25,390 nucleotides of DNA from Mnemiopsis leidyi (taxonomy: Eukaryota; Ctenophora; Tentaculata; Lobata; Bolinopsidae), in contig JH153191.1 in assembly GCA_000226015.1 (NCBI GenBank), forward strand, positions 42,465 through 67,854, written 5' to 3'. Numbering within the stretch: the first letter of the stretch is position 1; every line of letters starts with the position of its first letter. Below, one piece after another: positions 1 to 10,839 of the stretch. The notes beneath the pieces are model-generated. The model saw nothing but the letters and a program-made list of their open reading frames with translations. It made no database searches and had not been told where the DNA came from. The position numbers and the translations under genes are program-made.

Positions 1-816
1 TTCGCTGTTTAGGTTGAGACTAGAGTCCCATCTTTGGGATTCCCTGTCAATTCCGACAGACCCTGATCACTGCTCTTAGGTTTTTTATTTTAATCCAATA
101 GCACTAGTAGTCTAAGTATATTTGTATTAGGTATTCTGCTTCTTCTCCAGCTCTAAAGCTTCAACAAAGACCTGCTCAGAACCTATTCTCAGTTCCTTAT
201 TGACTCTTATAATTACACCGTTTATGTATGGGTCGTGGGATGTTGTTTGGGCTGAAATTTGTACTATTTATACTTTTTTAATTTTAAAAGTTCTAATTTA
301 TTATGTGACTTTGATAATTAATTTTAATCTATCCTTTATCTACAAGGAGCCATCTTGTGTAGGCCTGGTTCGACAGGCAAAACTACGTTTTGGTCTTCCG
401 TCATTTAGTACAGTGTTTGGCCTATTTTTCAGAGCAGTCTTATTCAATTTCTCGGGTTCGAAAATGATTTTTATATAATTCACTTATGTATAACTCACTG
501 TACTATTTGAAAAGTTTTCAATAAAAAAGTTGTGTAACAATCATATTGTACAGCTTGTATAGTTACATTTACTTTGTACAGCTTGTATAGTTACATGTAC
601 AATGTATAGTTGTATAGTTACACATGTACATTGTACAGCTTGTATAGTTACATGTACAATGTATAGTTGTATAGTTACACATGTACATTGTACAGCTTGT
701 ATAGTTACATGTACATTGTACAGGCTCTATAGTTACATGTAAAATGTACAGTTTAAGTACATACACAGTTCAGGCTCTATTGTGTTCCAACTAATTATTC
801 GCTAATAATTGTGCAG
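1..816. other. Upstream stretch, probably intronic, no supported exon
   Basis: No exon could be supported here. It lies directly 5' of the first recognised exon of the TBC1D16-like gene, so an intron of that gene is the simplest reading. A short open reading frame at 200-478 has low-complexity Ile/Leu/Phe-rich translation and no recognisable domain. An AATAAA at about 521 is unremarkable in such AT-rich sequence. The 3' part is taken up by a minisatellite (listed separately). The exons for the N-terminal half expected of a TBC1D16 homologue were not found. Confidence 0.4.
545..770. repeat. 57-bp minisatellite of two related ~28-bp subunits
   Basis: Units of the form TGTACAGCTTGTATAGTTAC alternate with a shorter variant containing AATGTATAGTTG, giving a higher-order period of about 57 bp. 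About four subunit pairs are visible and they degrade toward both ends. The array is rich in TGTACA and ACATGT palindromes, so each unit can fold on itself. It ends about 45 bp before the acceptor of the first recognised TBC exon. The apparent minus-strand reading frame over it is a repeat artefact. Confidence 0.9.
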
Positions 817-3370
817 GAATATTTATTGTTCCCAACAGAAGCGGAATTATCTATCCCACAATATCATCGGAACTATGGCAGCGTTACCTCAACAAGAATG
901 GCACTGTTACAGGTTTCTATCCTTGCATTAAATCACGGCAATACAACATTCCATTTAAATACCTGAAACGGTTGATACCAACTGTTTTAGTGAGTTGTAT
1001 TCTATAACATTTCAGTATTTCAACTTTTCACCTGATTCGGCTCAATAACGAAAAGAGTTTGATGTTGTTTCTCCCCTGATAAACCCAAAGTTTTCACTAG
1101 TTCCTCTAAACCAGATATACGACACGCTAGACGTCTTATATACGAGGGTGGCGTTAGTGACGAGGCTAGGGGAGAAATATGGCGGTGTCTGCTCTCGTTG
1201 CACAATCATTCTCATACTCATCGACAGAAATCCTTCAGAAACCAGCTACTAGCTGACAAGTACAAAGATATCCGATTGAAGGTTATGACTTTAATAATCT
1301 AGAAGTAAGATGCTTCTTAACTCTACAAAGTAAAGTCGTATTAGAGAAAGGTTCTTCTATGAAATTCGACTGCAACCGCGGCACAAGTTTTGTGAAATTG
1401 TTGGCGCTGGCACGTGCGTTTTTAAACGTCACGCGCGCGCAGCGCCGTCGCGTCCGGCTTAAAATTAAATACGTATTCGCTTGGAAGAACATAAACCCAC
1501 CACTGCTGCACAGGTTCCCGACCAAAAGTCTGACCCCGAAGCACGCTCGACGTTTTGCACGATTGTATCAGAGATAGAGAAGGACTGCTGTAGAACAGAT
1601 TCGCACAACCCCCTAATATCAGGTTTTTATCTTCAAATTACCTTAAATTTTGTTGAATTTCTGTTCTCTGAGATTTTGTTGAACTTTGTTGTCTTCAATC
1701 AATTATATGCTACCGAGTATGCACCCATGCATCCTTATTTATCGCATTTCAGGAGCGGATAATCCCAATCAAGCGGCACTGAAGCGGATCTTGATAAATT
1801 ACTACTTACATCGTCCAGAAATGGGATACGTGCAAGGAATGTCAGATTTGCTCGTTCCTATATTCTTAGTAGTACGGTGAGAAGATATTATATTTTAACT
1901 TCAATAACTATTCCCTAAAGTTCGTTGAATAGATTTTTTGCTTTTCACTTCAATAACTATACTTTAAAGTTAGATGAGAAGATTTTATCTTTTTCACTAT
2001 TATAACTAGCAATACGGTGAAAATATACCATACTTAGCACCTCAATAACTAATGAGGACGTGTATTTCTCCTGGGGTATCGAAACTCCCTACTGAGCAAG
2101 GTTCACTAATAAATATACCCCTGTTTATTTTCAGAGAGGAGAGCGAGGTATTTTGGTGTTTCGACTTCTTCATGAACCGTTCGGCATTCAGTAAAGTGCT
2201 GTATTGTAATTTATATCAGCAACTAGCGTTCTTGCGGGAAGTACTGGGTTTGCTCTTTCCCGGAATTTACAATTACTTGAGTACTACAGGTAATATTTAG
2301 TGTAAGTTGTATTAGAAAGGATGATATAGATAGCTAAAGATAAAGGGACGAATCAATGAAATTGAACATTGTTTAAGATAAAGTGACAAAACTACTAAAT
2401 TTGATATCGCTGAAGATAAATGGATAGTTCAGTGCAATTTCAGGCGATGCTCTTACTCTGACTTGTTGTCACCGGTGGTTTCTTCTGTTTTTCAAGCGAG
2501 AGTTTGATCTTATTCAGCTTCTAAAACTGTGGGACGTACTTTTGGGGGCTCCTTCTCCCTTTTTTCAGGTAGCTTAACGTTTGCATATTTAGAGACTCGT
2601 GCTTCTTTTTTTGACAATTATTTTTCAGGTAGCTTTTAAACGTTTGCATATTTAGAGACTCGTGCTTCTTTTTTGAAAATAATTTTGGTTAAATTTGAAT
2701 CAAATGTTTATGTGAGCTCGAGTCTTAATTTTCCGTCTATCTCTACTTCCAGAGCTGACGATAATCATCGACAGTTTTTACTAAATATATTTTCTGAATT
2801 TCAGGTATTCATCAGTGCCGCAATGATTTCCCTTCATTTCCCAACTATGATAGACCAACATTTGTCTGCTACAGAGCTCCTGATGGAATCCCAGAAACTT
2901 GCGGGAACTTTCGATTTAGATGAAGTATTAAAACAAGCTAGACATATTTACCAGCAAATCGTTGATCTGCCCGAGGTGCTGTGAAATTCTATTTAGTTTT
3001 CATATTCAACATTATCTGATATCTTAGAAATTAAACAAGAATGATAAACATCAACCCAATTTTTAAGGAAGATGAAAAAGCATGTAGTCAATTTGTAAGG
3101 AAGATGATAAAGCAAGTAGTCAGTTTGTAAGGAAGATGATAAAGCATGTAGTCAATTTGTAAGAGAGAACTTATATTACACGGTACACCTTTACGAGATG
3201 TAAAAACTTATAAATTTGTTCTTTATCTCCAGGTACCCTGCTCACTTATTCCGCTTGTCGGTGGTGAAGGTGATTATTGGGACGGGTTCAGGAGTCCTAA
3301 TTTTACCTGTTTGGACTGTGAAAAGAAAGGATTTTGTGAAATGAAGAGGGATTATGTAAGGATTTCCTAG
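817..3370 (+). CDS. TBC1D16: TBC1D16-like Rab GTPase-activating protein (TBC domain), 3' part, 8 exons
   Basis: Exons: 817-912, 1115-1281, 1514-1622, 1753-1876, 2135-2289, 2444-2568, 2805-2975, 3233-3370; all junctions are GT-AG and keep phase. TBC proteins accelerate GTP hydrolysis on Rab GTPases with an arginine and a glutamine finger. Exon 1 carries SSELWQRYLNKNG, the stretch before the TBC fold. Exon 2 has the hallmark EGGVSDEARGEIWRCLL. Exon 3 holds the arginine-finger motif IEKDCCRTD. Exon 4 holds the glutamine-finger motif GYVQGMSDLL. Exon 5 has EVFWCFDFFM and exon 6 CCHRWFLLFFKREF. I chose TBC1D16 over TBC1D15/17 because of ADNPN, CHRW and the ending DLPEVPCSL followed by a GxxxWDGF-like segment, as I recall that family. 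The 5' end lies outside the window. The last exon stops at TAG 3368-3370, but a strong GTAAGG donor at 3356 means further 3' exons are possible. Confidence 0.85.
1877..2134 (+). repeat. Degenerate CACTTCAATAACTA repeats in TBC intron 4
   Basis: The intron contains four diverged copies of a segment resembling CTTCAATAACTA (near 1902, 1948, 1998 and 2039), and a second ACGGTGAAAATAT near 2014 that mimics the real donor ACG|GTGAGA at 1874. This looks like old local duplication starting at the 5' splice site. No coding sequence is apparent. Confidence 0.5.
2561..2681 (+). repeat. 60-bp direct duplication spanning the donor of TBC exon 6
   Basis: Two near-identical copies start at 2561 and 2621. 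Each begins TTTTTCAGGTAGCTT and runs through a shared AACGTTTGCATATTTAGAGA segment to a T-run. The first copy contains the last 8 nt of exon 6 and its GTAGCT donor, so the second copy is a duplicated exon end plus splice site lying inside the intron. Differences are a 3-nt insertion and a T-run length change. Confidence 0.9.
3057..3164 (+). repeat. 32-bp tandem repeat, 3.4 copies, in TBC intron 7
   Basis: Copies start at 3057, 3089, 3121 and 3153 (partial). The unit reads about CAATTTGTAAGGAAGATGAT followed by AAAGCATGTAGT. Each copy contains GTAAGGAAG, which resembles a 5' splice site. A related GTAAGGAAGATGA occurs again near 3590. Confidence 0.9.
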
Positions 3371-4452
3371 TCATTAAATTCCGAAATGGGTTGTGGTACA
3401 TAAATGAGGGATATTTGTAGTGAAGAAACTTGAAAAAGCGTGTAGAGCAACGCGAATAGTGGTTTTGAATATTTTCATTTATTCATCGTGCCTCAATCAA
3501 TCAATCTTGGAAATCAATCAAAGTTAAACTACCTGTTGATCATATGTTTCTGAATACAACCCCTCCATTGCATGAAGATAAGCTAATCGTAAGGAAGATG
3601 AGCTAATTGAGATGCTGACTCGAAAAATCCGTCATGCCATTCTGATCTGGAAATGGCTGATTCTCTGCTTGACAATGTCGTATTGTCTAGCCCTAGCCGC
3701 AGCTCAACTCAATGGAAATTCGTTTGTTCCGAACTAGTTCTATCTTTGAACTTTTGCGTTGATCAAATAGTATTTAAACCTTAATTAATATGGAACAGTT
3801 ATACTTTCTGACATATTTTATATTGCATGATTCTGTTAATGTCGTTATTTTAACAATTTATTAAACTGCCAATTTATTCGTTTGCTGCATGAATTTGGTA
3901 TTCTTGTAACTACTTATTATATAATATCGGGAAATGTATGTTATTTATATCGAATTTAAACTGGTGAATGATAATCATATTATAAAATTTGAGTTCAATA
4001 CAGTCATTTGTTTCATTCTCTATTATCATGAATTTAACTTGCTTTCTCAATTTTAAAGTTTGTCAAATCATCTTTTAACATTTGATTCAGATATTTGGTG
4101 CTTTATATTTTGCTTTTATATAAATTTACAATTGATAAGTCAGTCAACTATACCACATGGGTCACAACTCACAAGAGCACCTACATTTTATGGAAGACCG
4201 CCAACTCTGAGCAAACAGCTTTATTCGAGTTACAGTCTCACGTTTATTCGTAATAAAACCTTTTTAGGAATATTGCCTAAATCTGAGTATAATCCCAAAT
4301 AGAAAACTATGGCAATCCCAAGTAGGTATACTTGGTCTATTTGATAGCTATATTTACATTAAAAAGAACGACATGTGAGTGACATCTTTCAACTCTCTAT
4401 TTTAAACAATCAATCTGATAAAGCCATGTCAAGTCTATACTTCCTAGCATGC
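3371..4452. other. Convergent intergenic / 3' UTR interval
   Basis: This 1.1-kb stretch lies between the stop codons of the plus-strand TBC gene and the minus-strand GPCR. It is AT-rich, with no supported exon. A short frame from about 3610 reads serine-rich sequence but has no clear acceptor in phase with the TBC gene. On the minus strand, two AATAAA signals for the GPCR lie inside it (listed separately). For the TBC gene only ATTAAA near 3861 and AATAAA at 4252 were seen, both rather distant. Confidence 0.5.
4220..4248 (-). terminator. Two candidate polyadenylation signals for the GPCR
   Basis: TTTATT on the plus strand at 4220-4225 and 4243-4248 reads AATAAA on the minus strand, about 205-235 nt beyond the GPCR stop codon. 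Both the sequence and the distance suit a 3' end. No cleavage-site evidence is available. Confidence 0.45.
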
Positions 4453-7400
4453 TCACTGGATACTCTCAGAAAAGCTAGTAGTAGTCTGGTTAGTGTCGGA
4501 CTCACTAGCCAGCCTGCCCGATGTTGGGCACATCACCAGTCTCTCGTCACTGTCGGTGCTCTCGTGAGCCACAAAATTGTTCCTCAGTGGCATGTGCTCG
4601 GGGCGTGCTGCGCGCAATTCCCCCGACCAGCTGGCGGTGGTGGTGGTGGTGGGTCGGACTAGCGGTCTAATGGCAGTGGTGAGGGACCCCGAAGAGAACC
4701 GCTCGCTGAATTTAAACCGGCTAAATGAGACTTGCTGTTTGGGATGTCTACACAGGAAGATCTCCGCAAACCGCTTTCTGAAACCGGTTTGTGGTTAGTT
4801 TATTTTACGGCTCTGAATTTTTATATAAGCTTTTCAAATTTCAATCAGTTTTTCTAAGTAGCAATTACTTTTACAAATACAAGATAGATTTTCTAACACT
4901 TGCACTGCAGAAAATCCCAGGATTTGTATTATTATTCTGACCTGGTTTCTTTGTTGGCATAGATGTAGATATAGGGATTTAGAGCAGAGTTCAGGAAAAT
5001 ACAAACAGCCTGTTGAATATGAAATAAGGAAATGTGCCAGACATATCGAAGAAGATGCTGGCAGTTCTTAGTTCTTTATAACTTAAAGCTACAAAACGGT
5101 CCATGTTGTCACAGGAAGGAGTAACGTAAAACAGTACTACATCGCCACAGTAAAACAGTACTACAAGTACATGACCACAGTAAAACAGTACTACAAGTAC
5201 ATGACCACAGTACCTGGAGCATATGGAGACTATCATGGTACGGTCTCTGGGTTATAATTCCGTACATTGTCAGGATTATTTGTGGGGCCCAGCACAGGAC
5301 AAATATTCCTACCACCAGAGTTACTGTTGTGAACGCCTGTTGGAATTTGGGTTACTTACAGACTAGCAGTAACATGGACAAGGCCTTAATTTAGATAAAG
5401 ACTAAGTATAACATGGTCAATTATTCATGATGTTACTACAACATGTCGAAATGTCTATCAGAGTGACAAGGATGCCAATACATGGCAGTTTAGCTGACCC
5501 GCTCTTATTTGAATACTACTAAAATTATCGCGATAAAATATAGTCACGCTTCACTGGCCTTAGAAGTTTCTTTTATTTTGGGAATTGCTTGGGTCACCAT
5601 CTGGTCAAATATTTTATGTTACACTTACAGTTACACTAGTCAAATGTATATCGTATTAATTAGATCGGATAATACAACTGCATGCTACATTATAAAGCTA
5701 CATATCCTTTTAGATTTCATGTCATCAGATATTCAGATTTCAGACGTACTTTAGTACTTTTATTACTATGAAAATATCCCATAGATTCTTACTGACCTTT
5801 AGTTCTCCTCTAATAGTTCTAGATATTCTTCTTCCTGAGTTAACCCTCTTCACTCCCCTCTTCTTCATTTGACCATCTGTCTGTAGCAACCTAAAGGCAA
5901 ATCCTGTAAGAAAAAAAAACAAATTCACTTGTAACTGTACAAACATCATAAAATTTCAGAACAATGATCTCGCTAAACTGCGGTCAGAACCGTTCTTGTG
6001 AAATGCGACTAGTGACTACGTCACTAGTGACTACGTCAGCGTAGCCACGACAGAATATCTCCTGGAATGTAAACAGATCTTACCGGACGGAGACTCTGTA
6101 AAGAGCGACGTTAAGTATTGATACAACTAGGAGGGGAAGGAAAACAAAGAGGGTTACTGTTGTCATCGAGTAGATGTTACTGGCTTTGTCTGCTTCGTAC
6201 GATACAAACCGTACTCTGGGTATGATAGTCAAATTGTATTGTTTCATCTATCATTTTTTTAATGTTACGTTTGTTTTATGTTATATTTGTTTAATGTTAT
6301 GTTTCATTAATGTTATGTTCTTTTTATGTTATGTTTGTTTTATGTTATGTTTGTTTTGTGTTATGTTTGTTTTGTGTTATGTTTGTTTTATATCGTGTTT
6401 TTTGTTGGTTATATTGATAGTATTTGCAAAGACGCATAATATTTCTGCTATCTCACAACGTGTCTACCTGCAGAAAGCTCTGGTTGGGTTGTACTCGTAT
6501 GTGGAAATCCCAAATAGAGGTGGAAGTGGAACTACCAGTGAAAATACCCAAACGAATATCGCCATGATTCTTGCTGGTCTATGGAAGAGGTAATTTGAAA
6601 ACTTATTAATTAACTTAAAAATCTTTAAAAATCGTGATAAAATTCCCAAAAACAGATTTGTTTTTTTCTAGTCAATAAGTTGATAAAAATCTCAAACATA
6701 CCCAGTTTTGATGATTCTTCTCAAGGGTGAAAGCACCACGGTAGCTCTGTGAAACGATATCAGTAAGATTGTAAGAATAGACGCAGTTGCCATCCATGTA
6801 AAGATAAAGCCCTGGAAGATAAAGGTGTTACATTGGAGCTAGCCAAGTGAGGGTGACTATTTCAGGTAAGAATAGACGTCATAATTACTGGGGAGTAGTC
6901 AGAAATCTTTAATATCATGTGATAGGGATTGACCAATGAGAAGCCAGATATACGACCAATGAATTTCGAGAAATACTGTTGCGTGATGAAAAGATGTCCG
7001 ACTCTCCCCACGAATTCTAACGTCTATATTGTTATTAATTATATAAGTGACAGCTGTTCCGGTCGACATTTTACAGTTGTTTGTTTGTACTTTTCCATTT
7101 GGGGTTTATGAATAATTCATAAAGTAACTACATCTCACATTAATGGTACAAATAGTGGTACTGAAGTCCCACTACTACTCACATTTATGGTACACATAGT
7201 GGTACCGAAGACCCACTGTCCAGCAATAAGACTGGCGATGGAAAGGGGCATTACCCCGACCGCTACAGCTAGATTAGCCAGGGTTAGAGAGAGAAGGAAG
7301 ATGTATGTCACCTGCTCAGATTGTTGCGACATTAGTGTGTATTTCTGAAAGAAAAGCTAATTCGTCAGCGAGGTCGTTTTGTTATGGGAAAATGAAAAAT

Positions 7401-7783
7401 AGTAGGTTACAGACAGATTTTTTTGAGGCCTAGAAATTTCTGATTTTATTGCGGTTGAACGCCATCTAATGGAATTCAACTTCAAATACGAAATGCCTTA
7501 AAATAAGAACTAACTTTAATTTTGATGAGGAAAACCTATCCATGTTCCATAAAATCAATCATTGTCGTATCAAGATTTAAGAGCCTAGTTATTACAATGA
7601 AGCCTGATGGATTCACAATCGCGTGCAATAGTACAATACCTTGTAGATCTTGAAGGTAGCTTTCCATTTGAAGTAGATGACGATAATGGTAGAGTTTCCA
7701 ATAAGAGCAAGTATAAGTAAAGTCGAGTAAGCTATAGCTAGCCCCAGCTTGTCTCTCAACGCTATTGTATCCGCACCAGTCAT
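4453..7783 (-). CDS. Class A (rhodopsin-like) G-protein-coupled receptor, 9 exons, 422 aa
   Basis: Exons in transcript order: 7783-7640, 7344-7183, 6811-6702, 6578-6468, 6215-6084, 5890-5797, 5336-5214, 5009-4942, 4777-4453. They total 1269 nt and every junction keeps phase. The ATG at 7783 follows an in-frame TAG four codons upstream, so the extracellular tail is only about 12 residues. Seen features: TM1 with GN (N30, 1.50); TM2 SLTLANLAV with N72 at 2.50; C99 (3.25) exactly 25 residues before R124 (3.50); SFHRATVV in place of S-DRY; TM4 W149; ECL2 cysteine C175; TM5 P203; a short basic third loop (MKKRGVKR, GRRISRTIR); TM6 CWAP (266-269); TM7 NPYIY (303-307); helix 8 KRFAEIFLC with a possible palmitoylated C324. 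The 107-residue tail exon is rich in Ser/Thr. The ligand cannot be inferred: the family (amine, peptide, opsin or melatonin-like) was not identified. Two conserved switch residues are atypical. Confidence 0.9.
5126..5213 (-). repeat. 30-bp tandem repeat abutting the donor of GPCR exon 7
   Basis: Read on the minus strand, the intron starts at its first base with TACTGTGGTCATGTACTTGT-type units of 30 bp, about 2.9 copies. GTACTG occurs at the true donor and again inside the copies, so several donor-like sites are lined up. A single fragment inserted in the third copy marks decay. Confidence 0.85.
6009..6038. repeat. 15-bp direct repeat with CRE-like TACGTCA core
   Basis: CTAGTGACTACGTCA occurs twice in perfect tandem (6009-6023 and 6024-6038) in the GPCR intron after exon 5. 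The ACGTCA ending matches a half CRE/ATF site. Regulatory function is inference only. Confidence 0.6.
6261..6390 (+). repeat. 16-bp minisatellite ATGTTATGTTTGTTTT, about 8 copies
   Basis: The repeat lies in the GPCR intron between exons 4 and 5. The last four copies are near-perfect 16-mers; the 5' copies are more diverged and vary in length. The plus-strand open frame here, rich in Cys/Phe/Leu/Met, comes from the repeat and is not a gene. Confidence 0.85.
7136..7220 (-). repeat. 44-bp tandem duplication of the 3' end of GPCR exon 2 with its donor
   Basis: The end of exon 2, reading TTMCTIN followed by GTGAGT at 7183, is repeated 44 bp downstream, reading TTICTIN followed by GTGAGA at 7139 in the shifted frame. 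Both copies preserve the conserved disulphide cysteine codon and a good donor. Read straight through in the gene frame, the second copy soon reaches a stop. Because 44 is not a multiple of 3, use of the distal donor would shift the frame. Confidence 0.85.
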
Positions 7784-9931
7784 ATCAGGGGGCTAGTCAC
7801 GCGAGCTAGAGTTGTTTTTATTAGATATACATGAAGCTGGTACCGCCGGAGCCACGTCATCCTTATCGATTTTATCTGACATATTTGCCGATTCTATTAA
7901 TAGTATTTGTGGTTGACGTGAAAAGTTATTGAGTTAAGTTTTTAGCTGACGTGCAGTTCTTAAAATAATTCTCTAAATGCGCCGACAATCTTAAAAAGCT
8001 AAATTTGAGCATACGATAAAATATTAGACTGGTAACCACAATGCAATGTTTAAGTTTAACGACAGAAGTCTAGAAAAAGCATGTCGAAAAAATGCATAGC
8101 TTGGGCCATTTTGATAAAAACACACCGATTTCCATAATGGCATAATGCATCAAATCTTAAAAATGGCCTTTCGCAGAAATTTGATAGCGTCAAGATAAGT
8201 CTTTAAATATTGTATTAGCGGCTTAGATTCCAGCCCCTTACCCTGCAGATATTTCAAGTTTACCCGACTGTTAGATCGCACAAAATGTAGGTAATGGCAT
8301 CAAAACTACACGATGTCAATAACTACCAATAAGTTAATAAATAAACGGTGGCAATAAAACCTCTAAATTCTGGGGAACTCAAGCGAAGGGCATCGCTTAA
8401 TACCGTTATCAAAATCATTATTTGTCTCAAGTAAGTTAGATTTGTCGATTTTATTGATCCTTACCGCGTTGTGCTGTTAAAGAATATATAAGTTGTCATT
8501 TAAATGAGACTGTGGGAGAGATTTCACTTGAGGAAGTCTGATATCAACTCAAAGCGTCAAGTCTGCTATACGTTAAAACTCAAAATATCAGGTCAAATTT
8601 ATCATAACTGTATAACTTTAAAGATTTTATAAAATCGTCGAATTTTGTTAAATAAGTGCCAAAACGTTATCAATGCACACGCTCTTATAGCTCTTATAAA
8701 AGACAAGATAAAAAGTTGTAAATGGGTTTTCGATTATAGGGCAATAATTCACATCAACTGTCTATCAGGCCCACTATAAATAGCATACAAGAATGGAATT
8801 ATGGGACGATATAAGCTGTTGGACGTTGGTGTCATAACGTTTTGCTGATCGTAGAAAAAAGGATCATGTCATTTAAAATTGCAATATAAAATTGTCACGA
8901 AGTGACAAGTCATGAATATACGCGGGGAGTGGCATTGCCTAGTTAAACCAAGCCAGATCAATCTGTCTAAATTTTGATCCTGGTGGTTTAAATAGACAGC
9001 GAATAAATTCTACTCTAAACTATTTATTAATATGAGGTACAAGGTAAGTTGGAATGCTTTAAATGAGGTTGATCTAACCGGATATCCTGAACAATGGATC
9101 TAACAAGTTTGATAAACAGTTGGTCCATCGGATAACCTGAAAAGGTAGCATACGGAAAATCGTTCCGCTTTATGTCAAAGAGTTTGAAAGTTGATTTAGA
9201 TTTTTTAAAACCGAATTTTAACAAAATTATTAAACATTTGCAGCCAATAGCAGGCTGCAAAATTTCAGAAACACAGAAAACAGCTCATTTCAATTCAATA
9301 GGCAGGACTAGGCAGTAGGCTCACAGTGACAAGTTTCTTAGGTTAAACAAAAGACCATACATTTAATTAATAGAGTCGAACGACGAATATGATTAACATC
9401 AATCCAAGTATCGTCAACTAATAGACACTCGTCGTAAAACGTTGTTCTCAAACTAAGACATCAAATTCGAACTCATCAACAAGCACGAAGACAATTTAGA
9501 TTATCCTGTACAGAAAAAGGTTAACAAACGCGGTTAAACAGCGTGCTGCACTGGAAGCAAACCACGGCCATGAATGATGAAAGATATCGCGGTCTTCTCG
9601 CGAGCAAGTAATCTGTTTTCTGTTTTTACCTAAAAGCCCCCACGTAAAATATCTTGGACCGCAATTGCAGCCACTTTTTGACCGGTGCAATCCATGTCAC
9701 TCAGCTGGAGTTGGCACCCGGTCTGCGTATTTCGACCAATCACCAATGGGAGTCTGTCACTCTATTTTGTGAGGCGGTTTAAAGTTTAAAATTGTCTGTA
9801 CTCAGACTCAGATCCTGCCTCCTGAAATATGAATGATTTAACTAGAAAGAGCACATGCACAGAAATTTGCTTAACTTCGTTCGAATGCCTTCAACTATAA
9901 ACGGCGCGATGTTCTTATTTACGAGAGCTTA

Positions 9932-9981
9932 CCCAAACAACAAATCTATTAAGGTCCCAAACAACTAATCTATTAAGGTCC
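9932..9981. repeat. 24-bp tandem duplication
   Basis: CCAAACAACAAATCTATTAA-type sequence is repeated once, with a single A-to-T change, each copy ending AAGGTCC. It lies in non-coding sequence and has no evident function. Confidence 0.8.
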
Positions 9982-10745
9982 AGCCACCCAGATCTCTCCC
10001 TGTCCATGATGTACTTATACCACTCAGGTATGGGTGTTGTGGCAGTGTGACCACTACACTCGACCGTCTACTGAAATTTGCAGACACGCTTCTTGTCGTA
10101 TCTGTGTTCCACTCTACCTTGAGTAAGATCTCTTACAACTTTCTGTCTTGGCTGCTCTTATTAATTACTCGGCCCATATGTTATGACCATTCATCAGCGC
10201 TCCGCGTTTGTTGGTCTTTGGCATAACACGCACTGCACTTTCGACCTCCAGCCTGAGGCTTCACCTCTCAATGAAGCCGAGTTGTTGCAGCAAATTTTGA
10301 TTATCAAGACGAAAATTTACAGCCACTCGGAACAGGGATGAGCCTGACTTGAATCTGTGCTGATAGTGCAACATATGGCATTGGCTTTTGTAACAACAGA
10401 ATCGTTGTTTTGAACCATCAGATCAACAGTTAATTAGCTGTCCGAGGTATATGGACTCCCGTGTGTTGTCAGAAGAGGAAGAATGTGGAGAAGAAGAAGG
10501 GTTTAACAATTACCACTGATAGCCCACACGGCACTGTACCATCATATCCTCACGTTCTGCGTCTCCTAAACAAATACTTAGCACTATATTACACGAAGAG
10601 TTACACTCTACCACCTGCTATATGGCTGCTCATTGACCAATTTGCAGGTCTCTGTCTCGGTAAAACAGTCAAAATTCAAACATTGAAACAGCAGAGAAAA
10701 AAATAAGAAGCACATCAGATTGAAGGGAAAAGCTAGACTTTCTAC

Positions 10746-10839
10746 AAACTGAAAACATTGCAGGAATTATTCTGTCAGTGTTGTGGGACACAAAACTGAA
10801 ATCATTGCAGGAACTGTACTGTTAGTGTTATAGAACACT
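10746..10839. repeat. 47-bp tandem duplication
   Basis: Two copies begin AACTGAAAACATTGCAGGAA and AACTGAAATCATTGCAGGAA. They are diverged at several positions, so the duplication is not recent. Confidence 0.75.

Noticed and set aside
200..478. 92-residue plus-strand open frame near the window start
   Set aside because: Hydrophobic, low-complexity translation with no domain, no matching splice structure, and AT-rich background.
569..766. Cys/Thr/Tyr-rich minus-strand open frame
   Set aside because: It is a direct translation of the TGTACAGCTTGTATAGTTAC minisatellite.
3610..3790. Serine-rich frame downstream of the TBC stop as an extra 3' exon
   Set aside because: No acceptor gives the phase required by the alternative donor at 3356; kept only as a caveat in the TBC entry.
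4375..4798. Plus-strand open frames with a Gly/Val-rich run
   Set aside because: They are the antisense of the GPCR C-terminal exon (4777-4453), which is supported by phase, helix 8 and its stop codon; the Gly/Val run is the reverse of a Thr run.
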